Shown here: one piece after another, positions 48,501 to 60,898 of the stretch | Numbering within the stretch: the first letter of the stretch is position 1 | How the letters are laid out: the number at the start of each line of letters is the position of its first letter | Assembly: GCA_003024785.1 (NCBI GenBank) | Contig: PUQB01000165.1 | Span: forward strand, 400,102-464,101 | Direction: 5' to 3' | Length of the DNA: 64,000 nt | Source of the DNA: Selaginella tamariscina | Lineage: Eukaryota > Streptophyta > Lycopodiopsida > Selaginellales > Selaginellaceae | Made by a program: the position numbers and the translations under genes | The notes under the pieces: model-generated | What the model was told of the DNA's origin: nothing | Database searches by the model: none | The model's input: only the letters and a program-made list of their open reading frames with translations

Positions 48501-49970
48501 CCAATTTATATTTCTGTTATGCCTACTGTGGCATTAAATGCTTATAAAAAGATTAATAAAAGTACTTTCAAAGTAATCTCAGAGAATGTGAGTTTAAGTG
48601 ATTAAATAGCTCTTATAAAATGTAAGACATGAAGAATGTTAACTACAAGAGTGTCATATTATCCTTTTAAGTGGTTAGGCTATTTACAAATCAATGAGCA
48701 ATAGGTTTATGCACAATGGTACCAATTGTATGTGCTTGTAAGATTGTTAAATAACTTAGAAATGACAAAGTGCAAGTTGCTGAAGAATATCACTCAAATT
48801 ATATATAATTATACAAGATCATATAAATGAACTGAGGATGAATTGGATAGTATTAAAGAGTTGTGTAATAAGCTAGAAATTTGTTCAAGTACATACGTGG
48901 TGATTTTAAAATATGTTATAAGATATGTACCCACCAATAACCATCAAATGGAATAAACTTGGTCTACACATCATATACAGTATGTTTTATCACATGATTT
49001 GGATGCTTTTTAACATGATTTTTTTAATTTCAAGAGTTTATATCTACTATAAACTCGTGATTCTGATGGTTTATTTTTTTTTTCAATATTTAGAAAAAGA
49101 CTTAACTACATGTTTTGTGAGGCCAAAAAATGCACCAATGAGAATATCCATTGTTACATGCATTTTTATGACAAGTTTAGAGGCAAATGGAAAAGATTTA
49201 TGAAAGAGAGGAATAGATCTTACCACTAATAGTTGGGTGCAATGATTAAAACCAGTTGGTATCTTGTGGGACTGAAGAAAGCAAATGTTTTAGGCATTCA
49301 TGAGTAAAGAGCTATTAAAACAAATAAATTTAATTAAACATTGTGCCTTGGATCATGTGTTGTGTTTATGACCCAAACTCATGTTATAAAACATTTTTAT
49401 ATTTAACCGTATTATAAGTCTATACTTACAGGTAAGATTTCAAAGATCTTTGCAGTCAAAGTTGAGGGCTATTAAAAAGTATTTTTTTCCTTACTTTATG
49501 GCACTCACAATGTCTACATGGGTTTTATTTTCTTATAAATATAATCAATAAGCATGAATATAAATAAAAATGGGCTAATTATTACCTTGTAACAGTTTAA
49601 CAATTCTCATTGTGTCGTGTGGTTTGCAACTACAACAATATACAAAACCCCCATGTTAAACCACATAATTAGCGTACATGTATACTTTTTGGTGGTAAAA
49701 GGATTTAAAATTTTCACATTTAAATTGCCACTTTTCCTTTGTATTATCTGTGTGGAATTGAAACCATCCCAACAAGAAGAACTACTAAATTTCTATAATT
49801 TTCAGTAACTTCCTCAGAAGTAACTGTGTATTTTTCTCCACAATGGGAATAATCCAATATATATGAGTTATCTTCATTAGTCATATTACCAGTTATGTAG
49901 CTATCTTATGTAGGCCACATATGTACCATACCAGAGCATTGCAGACGAATTAAAGGAAGATTAAACTTCT
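45550..49970. other. long AT-rich region with no gene seen
   Basis: Very AT-rich on both strands with only short random ORFs. The one notable texture is at ~47150-47580, where the phrase ATGGTTTTAAAA and relatives (TGGTTTT) recur irregularly. Probably decayed intergenic or transposon DNA. Confidence 0.5.
47150..47580. repeat. TGGTTTTAAAA-rich degenerate simple repeat
   Basis: About fifteen occurrences of TGGTTTT or ATGGTTTTAAAA lie in 430 bases, irregularly spaced, all on the same strand. Low-complexity; no coding meaning inferred. Confidence 0.55.
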
Positions 49971-49979
49971 GATCTAAAT

Positions 49980-51195
49980 TCAAGAACTCTCAGTATTTCC
50001 TTTATAATGCTCCATCCTAGATTTCTCTGGTCCTATTTGGGCACTTATAAAAAGTCTTCCAACCCAATTGCGCTTGTGACACCAAGGCCTTAAATCTTCC
50101 CAACAAATGCTTCTACATGCAACTCTCATTTGCAGCTTGGTCTTTAAGGATATATAATGCACCTGCAAAGCTTTCTTAATGAATTCTCCACATTCAGCAC
50201 ATGTTTGTCGGCAAGTGTTGCAATTCTTCCATAGTGATACCTTGCCTCTACTCTTAAACAGCAAATTAGAGATTTATATCAAAGCTATTCATATGAAACG
50301 ACTTACTAGGTCTCACAGACAAGGTTAAGTCAACACAAACGTTGGGGAATCTTCATGCAAACATACAAAGTGGTAATGAACGATGGGCATCCCAAGCCGT
50401 TAAAAATTTGGTCAAGTGTCGATTGTTCTTTAGAACTTTAAAGCCATTGACATCACCTGACCAACCCGGTATCAAAACTTCTAGCCCTATCAAACTCTCT
50501 TATCAGGTCAAAAAGAACCCTGCACACCTTATCTTCTAAAGGATGTTGAACCACTCCATGTACAACTTGACCTTTAATAAAATCCTGGTTGGGTGCTTCT
50601 TGCTCTTTGTTAACATCCTTGATTATGCCTTCTTCTTCTTCAAGTTCTACATCCGAGTTCTCCTCCTCATTCCAAACTCCTGCTAACATCTCCTCCAATA
50701 AAGGCTGATCGTAATCATAAAATTTCTTCAATTGTTGTTTCCATAACCTTTTCAACTATTTGCTTCTGATTGAAAACCATATCCCATATGGTTTGTACAT
50801 GATAGTAGAATCTGTTCCTATTGTAATACTCATTGTCATATTTCTCTCTTAGACAATTTCTACAGCGACATATGAAGCTGCCTTGCTACATGACACAGCC
50901 ATAAGGCGATTCCCGCATTCTGTGATATCTATACACGCCTGTAGTGATAACAGCTCCATTAGATGTGTGGAAACTAGCAACTCGGGAATTGCTACTTAAA
51001 GGAAAAGGAAATAGATTTCACCTAATGTTGCTATGCTTCCGTTATTTGTTCTTCTTCCTCTGACGTCTCTGCCTCTCTCTTAATATGTGTCGATGGCATC
51101 ACTTCCATTGCCACCCTCAAATCCGCTGGCATCCATTCGAATACGCGCAAGGAAATTAAAGAATTGGGAAGAACGAGAATGAAATGAGGGGATAG
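49980..51195 (-). other. fragments of an unrecognised minus-strand gene, possibly transposon-derived
   Basis: Minus-strand open pieces run from ~51140 (MDASGFEGGNGSDAIDTY or an overlapping frame) through ~50890-50740. That segment includes SFICRCRNCLREKYDNEYYN and YYHVQTIWDMVFNQKQIVEK, a CxC-type cluster reminiscent of transposase-associated domains. 50740-50453 is acidic (NEEENSDVELEEEEGIIKDV) and 50264-49980 has a Cys pair cluster (CNTCRQTCAECG). Frames change between pieces and no confident family was recognised. A decayed CACTA-like transposon protein is one possibility; an orphan host gene is another. Confidence 0.3.
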
Positions 51196-51199
51196 TGAA

Positions 51200-52600
51200 A
51201 CCCTAGGGTTCTTCAGCAGCAGTCAAGCCGTGTCATAAATGCTAGCTCACATATTTCGTCAACCAACACTACTTTAGTTTAATGCAGATTCTAAAACAAT
51301 ATTTTCGGTATTTGCCAGCGTGTCAATTAAGGGCGACGTCAGCTTTTAAGTATATTCACTCTAATGATGCTCACATTCTGTTAAAGGCATTTAATTACGG
51401 GGTCATGTGCATGGTTTGTTAGGTTACCAAGGCAGAAACACAAAACAACACTTCAAATACATCGTAGATGAACTATCAAGGATATGTTACACTTTAATGT
51501 ATGAATACAATAAGGAAGTAAACTGACCGAAGCTAAGTCAAGAGCCGTCAGATGGACTTATTATTCCGGTGGACATTAATAAACACATTATATTATAAAC
51601 CTTGATGTAAGTACACAGATAAATGTTCACTGTGTAACACTTGACTATGTTAGAATATGAGACTTTTTGTGTTATACACGGATAAATCATTACGTGCGAC
51701 CTTCTGAAGATCAACGGCTATCCCAATTCTGTACATTAGTTTTTGTTAATGAAAATGTCTTGACATACTACAATCTGTCGTCACACAAGTGCCTTTATAA
51801 GAAGCATTAGATCATACCACCATGCAAGATCTCCATCGTTGGTTCACAATGCCAGCGCGGACACGTGTGCACGAAGCCTACAAAAGTAGACGAACACAAA
51901 GATTGACCTTTTGAAAATATAATAGACTTGTGGAGCCACTCCGCACATGCAACGATTTGGATGTAATATACAAGCACCTTGGCAACAATCTGCTAAGAAC
52001 TCTCTTGACAGTGACAAGAGAGTTGTTATGTATCACCAGAGAAATGAGCAAGGTTATTGACGTAAATAAATGTTTAAGTATTTATAAAATACATTGCTAG
52101 TTAATGATGTGATTAACAAATAGATTACTGTTACATACAGATCACAATGTCTGTGAGTCGTACGATGACTACTTGCATATACAGATGTGCTTCAATGAGT
52201 GATATATGGTTAGTTCTTCCTGAGAATTCTAGAAATTTAGATATGTAGATGCTCAATAGATTTGAATTAGAAACTATGAATATGTCTTTACAGAATTTGG
52301 AGGACCATGATGATCATTTATCGAGCTCATTCACAGTGAGTACAATATATTGTGTACAATATAAGTTCTATTAGTATACATATAACACACACTAGTGCTT
52401 ATTTTCCGGTGCAAAATTTGCATTTTTAAATGCCTATTTTATGTAAAATCTTAGAAATTATGCATTTAAAACAGCGGAATGAGATGGAAGCATTATTAAT
52501 TGTAAATAGTGATTTGCTGTCAAATTTGTTTATATAAATTATATGCTAATGAATTTAATTAACAATTTAACGTAAAACTGTTAGCATTACCATTTAATTA
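51200..52600. other. intergenic region upstream of the transporter gene
   Basis: No gene recognised. It should contain the promoter and perhaps an upstream non-coding or short coding exon of the LHT-type gene, but none could be assigned. Confidence 0.5.
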
Positions 52601-52737
52601 AATTAGTCTTAATTAATCATGATAAATGTTAATTTTAAGTTGTCAGTCAAAATGATTGCGCCTCGTTACACTGATTTAAAATGTAGATTTCACACCAAAA
52701 ATAACAAAGCTTTTTGTTTAGGGATTTGTAAAAAGAA

Positions 52738-54634
52738 GATGGAGTTTGGGCTCACTCTCAATTCTTCTTGGTCAAGTCGATGGTGGTATGCAACTGTGCA
52801 TATAGTCACAGCAACAATAGGAGCCGGTGTACTGAATCTCCAAAGTCCAATGTCTGCCCTGAGCTGGTAAATCATGCGTTTAATAAGTAACCACATATAT
52901 TAAAATACACTATTTGGCGTATACCATGCACATCACACATGCAGGTTAAAACACACAACTGTAATAGGTCCCAACACCCACATCCGCATGAGCACGTACA
53001 CACATACAGACAACACATTCACTCTGACACTACTAATGGTTAACATATAACTAACACACGCGCGCGCGCATTATGACATCAATGCTACACACATTTTACT
53101 TATGTTGGCAGGGAACTAGGAATCATTGCCTTGTTATGGTTTATAGTGTTTAGCTTGATTTGCTACTCACAAATGGTGGAGCTGCATGAGATAAGAGGCA
53201 GAAGATTTGACAGATATCGGGACCTGGGGAGACATTTATTGGGAGAAAGACTTGGTTTCTGGCTAGTTGTTCCATTTCAGTTTATCATTATATTCATTGT
53301 GGACATCGTCTACATTATTACAGCTGCATCTTCACTAAAGAAGATATTCGCAAGACACGCGCATCCTACATGGCCTTGGGCTCTTGGTTTTGGATCCTTT
53401 CAACTCTTACTTTCGCAGTTTCCAGACTTTACTTCACTCACGTTTGTGTCACTTATTGGTGCAGTAACTGCCATTGGGTAATCTCTTAAATATGCATACA
53501 TATGATATGCTTTTGATACATATATTATATATATGCAGGTATTCTACAATTGTATGGATTACTATTGTTGCTTTCAATAGGAACGAGCAACCCCCTTTTG
53601 CTCCTGAACCAGTTCGGCATGATTACCCTCACGACAACGATCTGGTATTCAGAATATTTGCAGCACTTGGGCAGCTAGTCTTTGCATGCTCCGCAGGGCA
53701 AAACATAGCAGTTGAAATCCAAGCAACAATTCCAAGCACGCAACAAAGGCCTTCAAAAAGTTGCAATGGGCAAGGAACACTTGTTGCTTATGTGATAATT
53801 GCCTTCTGTTATATCCCAGTTGCAGTTGCAGGTTATTGGCTTTATGGGGATCAAACACCTAAGCAGTGTCTCTATCACTTCAGAAACTGCAATGTGCTCA
53901 TTGCACTTGAAAAGCCGAGAGCTTTGATTGTGGCTGCAAATGTCATGTTAGTCCTCCATCTCTGTGGTACTTATCAGGTATCGCATCCATTTTAGGGTTC
54001 GGGAGTAGTGCTTAACGAGATAATTTGCAGATTTATGCAATGCCACTCTTCAACTCACTGGAAGATTATACAGAGAATGCTTGGAAAATGTCAACCAGCT
54101 TTCAAGTTCGCCTAATTATCAGAGTTTCATATGTTGGTAAGTTAACTAGTCTATTGTGATAACTTTTAGCTTAGTAAGTGTGTTGTTTTGCCTATTCAAG
54201 CTATAACAACAGCTATAGCAATGTTAACGTCACCTTACTTCATATCTTGGGAAGCCGCTGTTGGGGGACTTGCAAACATACCCACGTCTTACTTGGTAAA
54301 GAAAGTGCACAGTTAACAATTTATAATTATTAACTAATACATGTATTTACATCCTCTTTTAGATACCATGTATATTGTGGAAGAATATCGTAAACCTCGG
54401 AGATTAAGCCTATTATGGCTTGGAAATATGGTGAGAGCTTCTTTAACGTGTGTGTGTGTGATTACCATGTAGACATACAGTGTAAGTTAGTATAGACATA
54501 CATATAATATTTGATAAGCTTACAACACCTTTATGCAGTTTTGCATTGTATTTGCGGTGTTGGTGGCAATAACATCGACCATTGGCAGTGCACACAATCT
54601 GTCTAAAGACCAGTACAAATATGTTTTACCTTGA
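52738..54634 (+). CDS. LHT-type (lysine/histidine transporter-like) amino-acid permease
   Basis: An AAAP-family plasma-membrane proton/amino-acid symporter. Exons: 52738-52866, 53112-53477, 53539-53977, 54031-54136, 54201-54295, 54363-54430 and 54539-54634, all with GT-AG introns of 245, 61, 53, 64, 67 and 108 nt. Family signatures are WWYATVHIVTATIGAGVLNL in exon 1, MVELHEIRGRRFDRYRDLG (~53175-53230), the YSTIVW block after intron 2, GYWLYGD (~53830) and a C-terminal helix ending SKDQYKYVLP. Roughly ten hydrophobic segments fit the family. Exon 6 reads IPCILWKN then a stop in the spliced frame, while the +1 frame gives EEYRKPRRLSLLWLGNM, which matches the family. One base is therefore missing near 54380, by mutation or assembly error. 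The N-terminus is short, and an upstream exon may be missing. Confidence 0.85.
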
Positions 54635-54639
54635 TGATT

Positions 54640-55505
54640 GTATTTAACCATTTTGAGTATGTCCTATACATTTCAACACTGGCTGTTAACCATTTAAAAA
54701 AGTATTAATTTAATGATGTGTGTGTGTGTGGATAACCATCTCCATTTCTCCTCATAGTTTCTTCGTCCACCAAAGTATAACTGCAGCAGGCTGTGGGGTC
54801 TCGGTGAAAAGGAGGCTCCGGCTCAGGAGGCTTCGTATTATTCTAGTATATTCACAGATATTCCAGATATTTCTAGCATATTCTAGAATATTCATAAGAA
54901 TATTCTAGAATATATAAGTTTTTTAAATATGCCGACTGGCTTAATATTTGCCGACCATTATACACACAATAAACTGTTAATATAAGATTAGATACAGTCA
55001 ATTTTCAACTTGTTTAAATCAATTTACTATGTAGTGTGACTAATGCCTACGGGTCCATATGCAACTGTACAGAATCCTCGAGAAACCGATCACAATACGT
55101 TAATGTAATAACCATTAATTTTTATCAAAGAAAATTAAACGATAACAACTCAAAGTGAAATTGTATACATTTAACCTATATTCTTGATATATTTTAAATA
55201 ATAATTTATATAGGTACATAAGATATATTATTTCTAAAAAAAATTTAAATTTATATATTATGTAAAGTTTCATACTGCAAGAATATACTCGCATATTCTA
55301 GTATGTAGTGTTTATACAGTTCTCTTTAAAATAAAGAATATATTATATAATTATATACAAAATATAATTCCGTATATATGTGTATATATAAACAGTCCAC
55401 GTGTGCAAACAGTAAACGAAGTTATAATAGTACATGTATATATATGTATATATGCACGCACGCACGCACACGCAGAAGAGACGTACCATCAAGAGTTTAG
55501 CTCCT
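54640..55505. other. intergenic region between convergent genes
   Basis: The transporter (+) and the TACO1-like gene (-) converge here. AT-rich with a TTCTAGAATATTC-like palindromic cluster at ~54835-54915. No gene seen. Confidence 0.6.
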
Positions 55506-55511
55506 TGATGT

Positions 55512-58500
55512 TCAAGGACGCTGTGTAGAATAAACAGCATCCACATCTTCTAACTCAAGTAGTTTATCAATTAATGTCTTGTTTAGCTCCATGGCTTCAT
55601 CATCTGCCTGAAAATAAATAAATAAATAAACCGTTTCAATATTACACACGTGCACACAAGCACCCAAAGTACGTATCAACGGCATATGCAACTCGTTATT
55701 GCAATATCATTTTGTACGATTTCGCACACACACAATTGTTGTATGTGTATGTGTGTGTGCAATACGTACGTCAACAAAAGAATTGGGAATGAGCTCAAGT
55801 CCTGAGTTATCCGCGTCTATAGGGAAGCCACCTTCTCGAAGAGCAGAATTCACACGCCCGAAATTCTCAACCGCTGTCAAAACTTTAAAATACCTGCGAA
55901 TCAAAAATCACTTAAGATATAAAAATTACCGTATGTCATTGTATATACATGTGCGTATGTATTTATGTATATCAGGCCTTACTTGTCCTCAGCTGCAGTT
56001 TCTTCCTCTAAAGATTCAGGCTCTACCACGTCATTAGCACCTTTAATGGATCACCACTTACAGAGTTAAGAACTATACATAAGATATATGTATGCACGTA
56101 ACTCCTATGCACATATATATATGATACAATATATACACACACGTGTGCGTACGTGCTTCCCTGTGTGTAGTTAAAGAATTTTATAGTATTTCTATAATAC
56201 CGTAGAAAATCTGAGAGAAACAAATACTAACCTGCCTCTGTAGCAGCAAGCAAAAATCCTCTACATTTACACCAGCATGTTTAACTGCAACTACTCCAGC
56301 CCGCTTAAAGTTGAACAATACAGAGCCTAGGCATTAAACATAAAAACATTAACTTGTGTGTGTGTTGTTTTAGTTATAAATGTACCTGAAGCAGCCATCT
56401 TAGCGTTACTCTTCTTTACAGCGTCACGTACAAATGAGGCAGCCCGTTTAGGATTATCCGTAAGGACCTCCACTACGATGCCGACACCTCCAAAACCGTA
56501 GGCCTGAATACACAACCGAAGGATGAGTATATATGTATGTGCCGGGTGTGTATGTACAAATCGTACAATATACATATAGTAGGTAATAGAACACAGACAC
56601 ATACATACGTATGTTTGTAGTTCAAACAAGTAGCCCTGAACAGACCATACATCAATGCATACATATATATCCGTCGTTCAATGTGACATATATTAAACAG
56701 AAAGTATACAGATGTATATCCATACAAATGTACAAATGTAGTCCAACGTATGTATGTACATATATATCCAATATATATCTCGGGATATGTGTTTATAATG
56801 GACTCTTAAAGCGCCTGTGCTATTTTATTGAATTCACAAACACATATGTACAACGTACATGTGAAAATATATTTACAGTATATGTATTGCCTTTGCCCAT
56901 ACATTCATATTAAATATGGAAATCAAAGGGGACACACACACACACACACATAATATATTATATATATAGAAAGAGAGGTGTATACGAACTCATATATACA
57001 CATCATATGTGTGTGTACATGAGTAATACCTCGTAAGTGATTTCGGTGAAGTCCTGCTGCTCCTTATCTTTTGCCTTCTTGATATTCCTCTCAATAACTT
57101 CTTTAGAAACATTTAAGTCTTTTGCTTTCTGTACCAATGCTGCCAACACCAGATTTGAAGATGTATTCGGTCCACCTTCTCGAGCACTACATTAACAAAA
57201 TATATTAGTAGAAAATCGAGAGAGAGAGAGAGATTACTTAAATGTTACCATTTTATAATGTAGTACTTCGTAGTATACAGAATAAAGTGAGGATTAGTTT
57301 AATTACATTAATATAAATTAGTTTTTATTATGAATTAATGTTTATTAAATTGTGAATTAAACGATAGTAACGACAATAAGTTAAGTACTGAGAATTAGTT
57401 ATTATAAGTTTCTCTTGTATTATTTTAGTCTAATTTTAATTTAAATGCATTAAAGAAACAAATACTAAGCGAATTTGAAGAAAAACTAAGACGGAATTCG
57501 TACATACGCTTTAGCTATTTCTTTGCCAAGTTTGGCATTTACTTTGTTCCTTCTCAAGCCTTGAGCTGCCTGCAGAATCAAATACATTATCCATATGCAT
57601 GAATATCACATACATTTATGCATTGATGCAAACATATACACAACGTGTATGCAGATATATACATATATATATATCTGTGTGTGTGCGTGTGTAGTGTGTG
57701 TGTGTGTTGGGGAGGGTGGTAGGGTATATGCATGCATTTAAACCTCTGTATACATAATGATATGTGCATAGTGGTTTGTGTATGTGTGGTGTGTGTTTAC
57801 GTGTACCGTGTATATACAAAGTATATTGAATTATAATATATATATAGAGAGAGAGCTCGCCTTTCTATCTGCGATCTTGCAAGCACGCCTTCCCATCCCC
57901 AAAGGGATGTAGTCCATATCTGACGGAATTCATGCTTAATTAGCTGATTTCCTGCACAACTAGTAGTGAATACTACATGGGTTTTGCCTAAAACACAAGT
58001 AATTACCATCTTTGCTTCGACGCGCTCGCAATGCAGCAGCTACAATTGACTTCATTCCCCCTATCCCCTGTTTTTTATTAAACCCTATTTATACTCGGAT
58101 TCATGCAATATGTATACATGTACGCATTACTTATGTACATTGTGAATACACATAAATTTACACACACATCTCCACGTAGATGAGGCATACATACATACAT
58201 ATGTGTGTAGGCTTTTTTGTGTAAAATCTCTCTCTGCATACCTGAATATATATTATACTATTATGTTATAGTATATTTAAATTCAACATTTTTTAAAAGA
58301 ATTAGAGAAGAAAAAATTCACACAATGTTATATGAGAGAGAGAGAGTACTTACCTGAGGTAAGTTTAAGTGCTGATCAATGGAATCTTTAACTCTCTAAT
58401 GTATGTATATTTTGTATAGTGTACAAAACCCTGTTGGAACAATAATTGATATTAATATAAAGATAGAAAAAGAAAACACGTGTATCACTCACATATACGT

Positions 58501-58549
58501 TATGGGAAACGTTGTTAATCAAAATGCCCCCGTTCACAAAAGTGAGCAT
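55512..58549 (-). CDS. YebC/TACO1-family protein, probably organellar
   Basis: Minus-strand exons (high to low): 58499-58549 (tentative start, MLTFVNGG), ~58354-58398, 58007-58067, 57861-57919, 57508-57569, 57030-57186, 56386-56503, 56232-56326, 55983-56040, 55770-55893 and 55512-55607. All introns are GT-AG except a GC donor after the exon 57861-57919 (AAAG/GCGAGC). The spliced protein shows MGRRACKIADRKAAQGLRRN, AREGGPNTSSNLVLAALVQK, FGGVGIVVEVLTDNPKRAAS and the C-terminal ELNKTLIDKLLELEDVDAVY, all diagnostic for YebC/TACO1. TACO1 homologues act in mitochondrial translation of proline-rich proteins. The Arg/Ala-rich N-terminus (MKSIVAAALRARRS) could be a targeting peptide. No frameshift was found. 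Confidence 0.85.
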
Positions 58550-58615
58550 CCTGCAGTTAAAAACAACACCTTGAACATTAACCCCACGCACACACTTACA
58601 GTCTTTTAAAATAAA

Positions 58616-60861
58616 TTATAACATGGTTGCAAGACCAATAGGACCAGGAACGTCTGTCTGAGGTTTATGTTTCTCTCTTCCTTCAGCCCTTTAAAAACGT
58701 AATACTAGTCATGTATACACACACACACACACACAGAACGTACTTGTAACATTAGTAATGACGTTGGTGTTCTTCTGGGGTTTGAGGGCTTTGAGCTGGT
58801 CACCTCCGGCAACAAGGAGTAGACTCTTTATGTGCTGTCTTTGCTCCTTTGCACTAGTAGTCTTTTTAAATGCCGTCTCAAATGTCGCAAATTCTTGCGG
58901 CGAGATACCCGGCAGAGACATCAAAACCTGTTAAGCATTGTAACTATATGTTATATACACACATATATGCACGCACGCAACGTGTAACGAGCCAACCGTA
59001 TTATCAACAATCAACTTGTAACTATTACAGCTATCAGGAGCTTCTATACAAAATACTAAACGCTTATAACTTGTTGTCGCGTTTCATATATAATTATATA
59101 AAAGTTCAAACTCGTAGTTCCATGTGTATGTGTGCGATGCATCAAAATAGTATATAGCATTCCTATATGCATGTACATTATACGATAAAGTGACTGTAAG
59201 CATTCATTAGCCATACACTATGTGTAGAAAAGATGTTTACCGACGTTACTAAACAAATGTAGGCTCACAAATATACTCAACAAGCTAATATGTATGTACC
59301 ATAGGACTCTATAAAACGTACGGATATGCATACGTTTGTTTGTATGTATGCACGCAGATCTATATGTATGTCAAAGTTGAAAACAATTAACTAGGCATGC
59401 TATTTTGAGAGAGAGAGAGAGAGAAGAGAGCCACACACACACGGACACACAGCTTACCTGTTTTGGTGTGGGTGTGTATGGAGATAGTTTGACAACAATG
59501 TCCCTGAGCAAGCCAACCAGCTCCGAATGGGTGCTTATATTTGACTCTAGCGTTAAGCTGTGAAGAATCGCATTGAACATGTCTTTACCAACAATCTCCC
59601 GAAGCTGGGCATCGTTCATCACCTCCGCCATGTTGATTATTGCCCCACAGAACGCTGCACCTCTGTGTGCTGCCTCCGTATCTGGCCATTGTAGAGAGAG
59701 TATGCCCATATGAAGTGCTGCTAATGCCGACTCTGGATACTGGATTATAAAACTGCAATGACGTAAGTATGCTACACACATATTATGTCTCAGCGCAAAT
59801 ATCGTATAGTATATTATGTAGTAAGAGGGGTATACAGTTAAGTAAATGATAAACATACATATACATAATACCGTGTGTATGTACATAGATCTATACGCAA
59901 TCGATTGTGGTAAAGAAGAATAACTAAAATACTCTTAGGAAAAACGAAAGTGTCTCATACATATTCAGAAATTTACTTATCTAACCTCTCTATCCATACA
60001 TGTACATCATATTCTACTTTTATACATACATATACATTGTCGTGTTTCGTAGTTACATAAACATTACGTTACGTATATATGTAGTGGTTACACACTTCCC
60101 TCCTACATTAAATAAACCACATACATATATACTACCAGTACTGTATCATGTTATGTGCGTACGCGTGTACCACCATAAGTGTGTCTGTACATGTGCACCT
60201 CCTGTATGCAACAAGCAAGATACACTCAGCACACGTACACACTTACAAGAGCATTCCGTGTTGGAGAGTCTGACTGGGATTGAGTTCTGGAGAAGCAAGA
60301 GTGGCAAGCAGGGTGCATACTTCGCGTGTAAGATCCCTTAGAATCTTCTCTTCAACGACCTCGGTCTTCAGACCAGTCAAACCAGCATTGTCCATGTCAA
60401 TCAAAGTCAACGTCTTCGGAGACCCTTCCTTAATTAGGTTCTCCCACGCTAAACCCAGCTTAGCATGGCAGTGTATCTGATCATATATATTAGAAGTTGC
60501 GTACCTCTAGAGAGAGAGAGAGAGAGATTCATGTGTATCTTACATAAACCGAAAGTACAATATACTGGTACTAAGTAGTTAGAAGTGTTACCAATAAAGG
60601 AGGCAGCAGCTGACCGAGCCATGGTGCACGAAGTGAGTGTGGACAGGACTTTATGAGGGGCTGTACAACAAGGTGAATGAAAAGGCGGATGTGCCGAAAC
60701 TCCATAAAAGGCAGGCTCTCGATAAGACCAGTAGAAATTATGCCGGTCATTCCCGCCATGCTCGTGAAAAAACTATCACCCAACCGAGTGCTTGCGAATC
60801 CCAGTACATTATACCTGCATGAATGTGTGCGTCCCTATGTGTGGGTCTCTGTACACGTATA

Positions 60862-60898
<37 letters not shown>

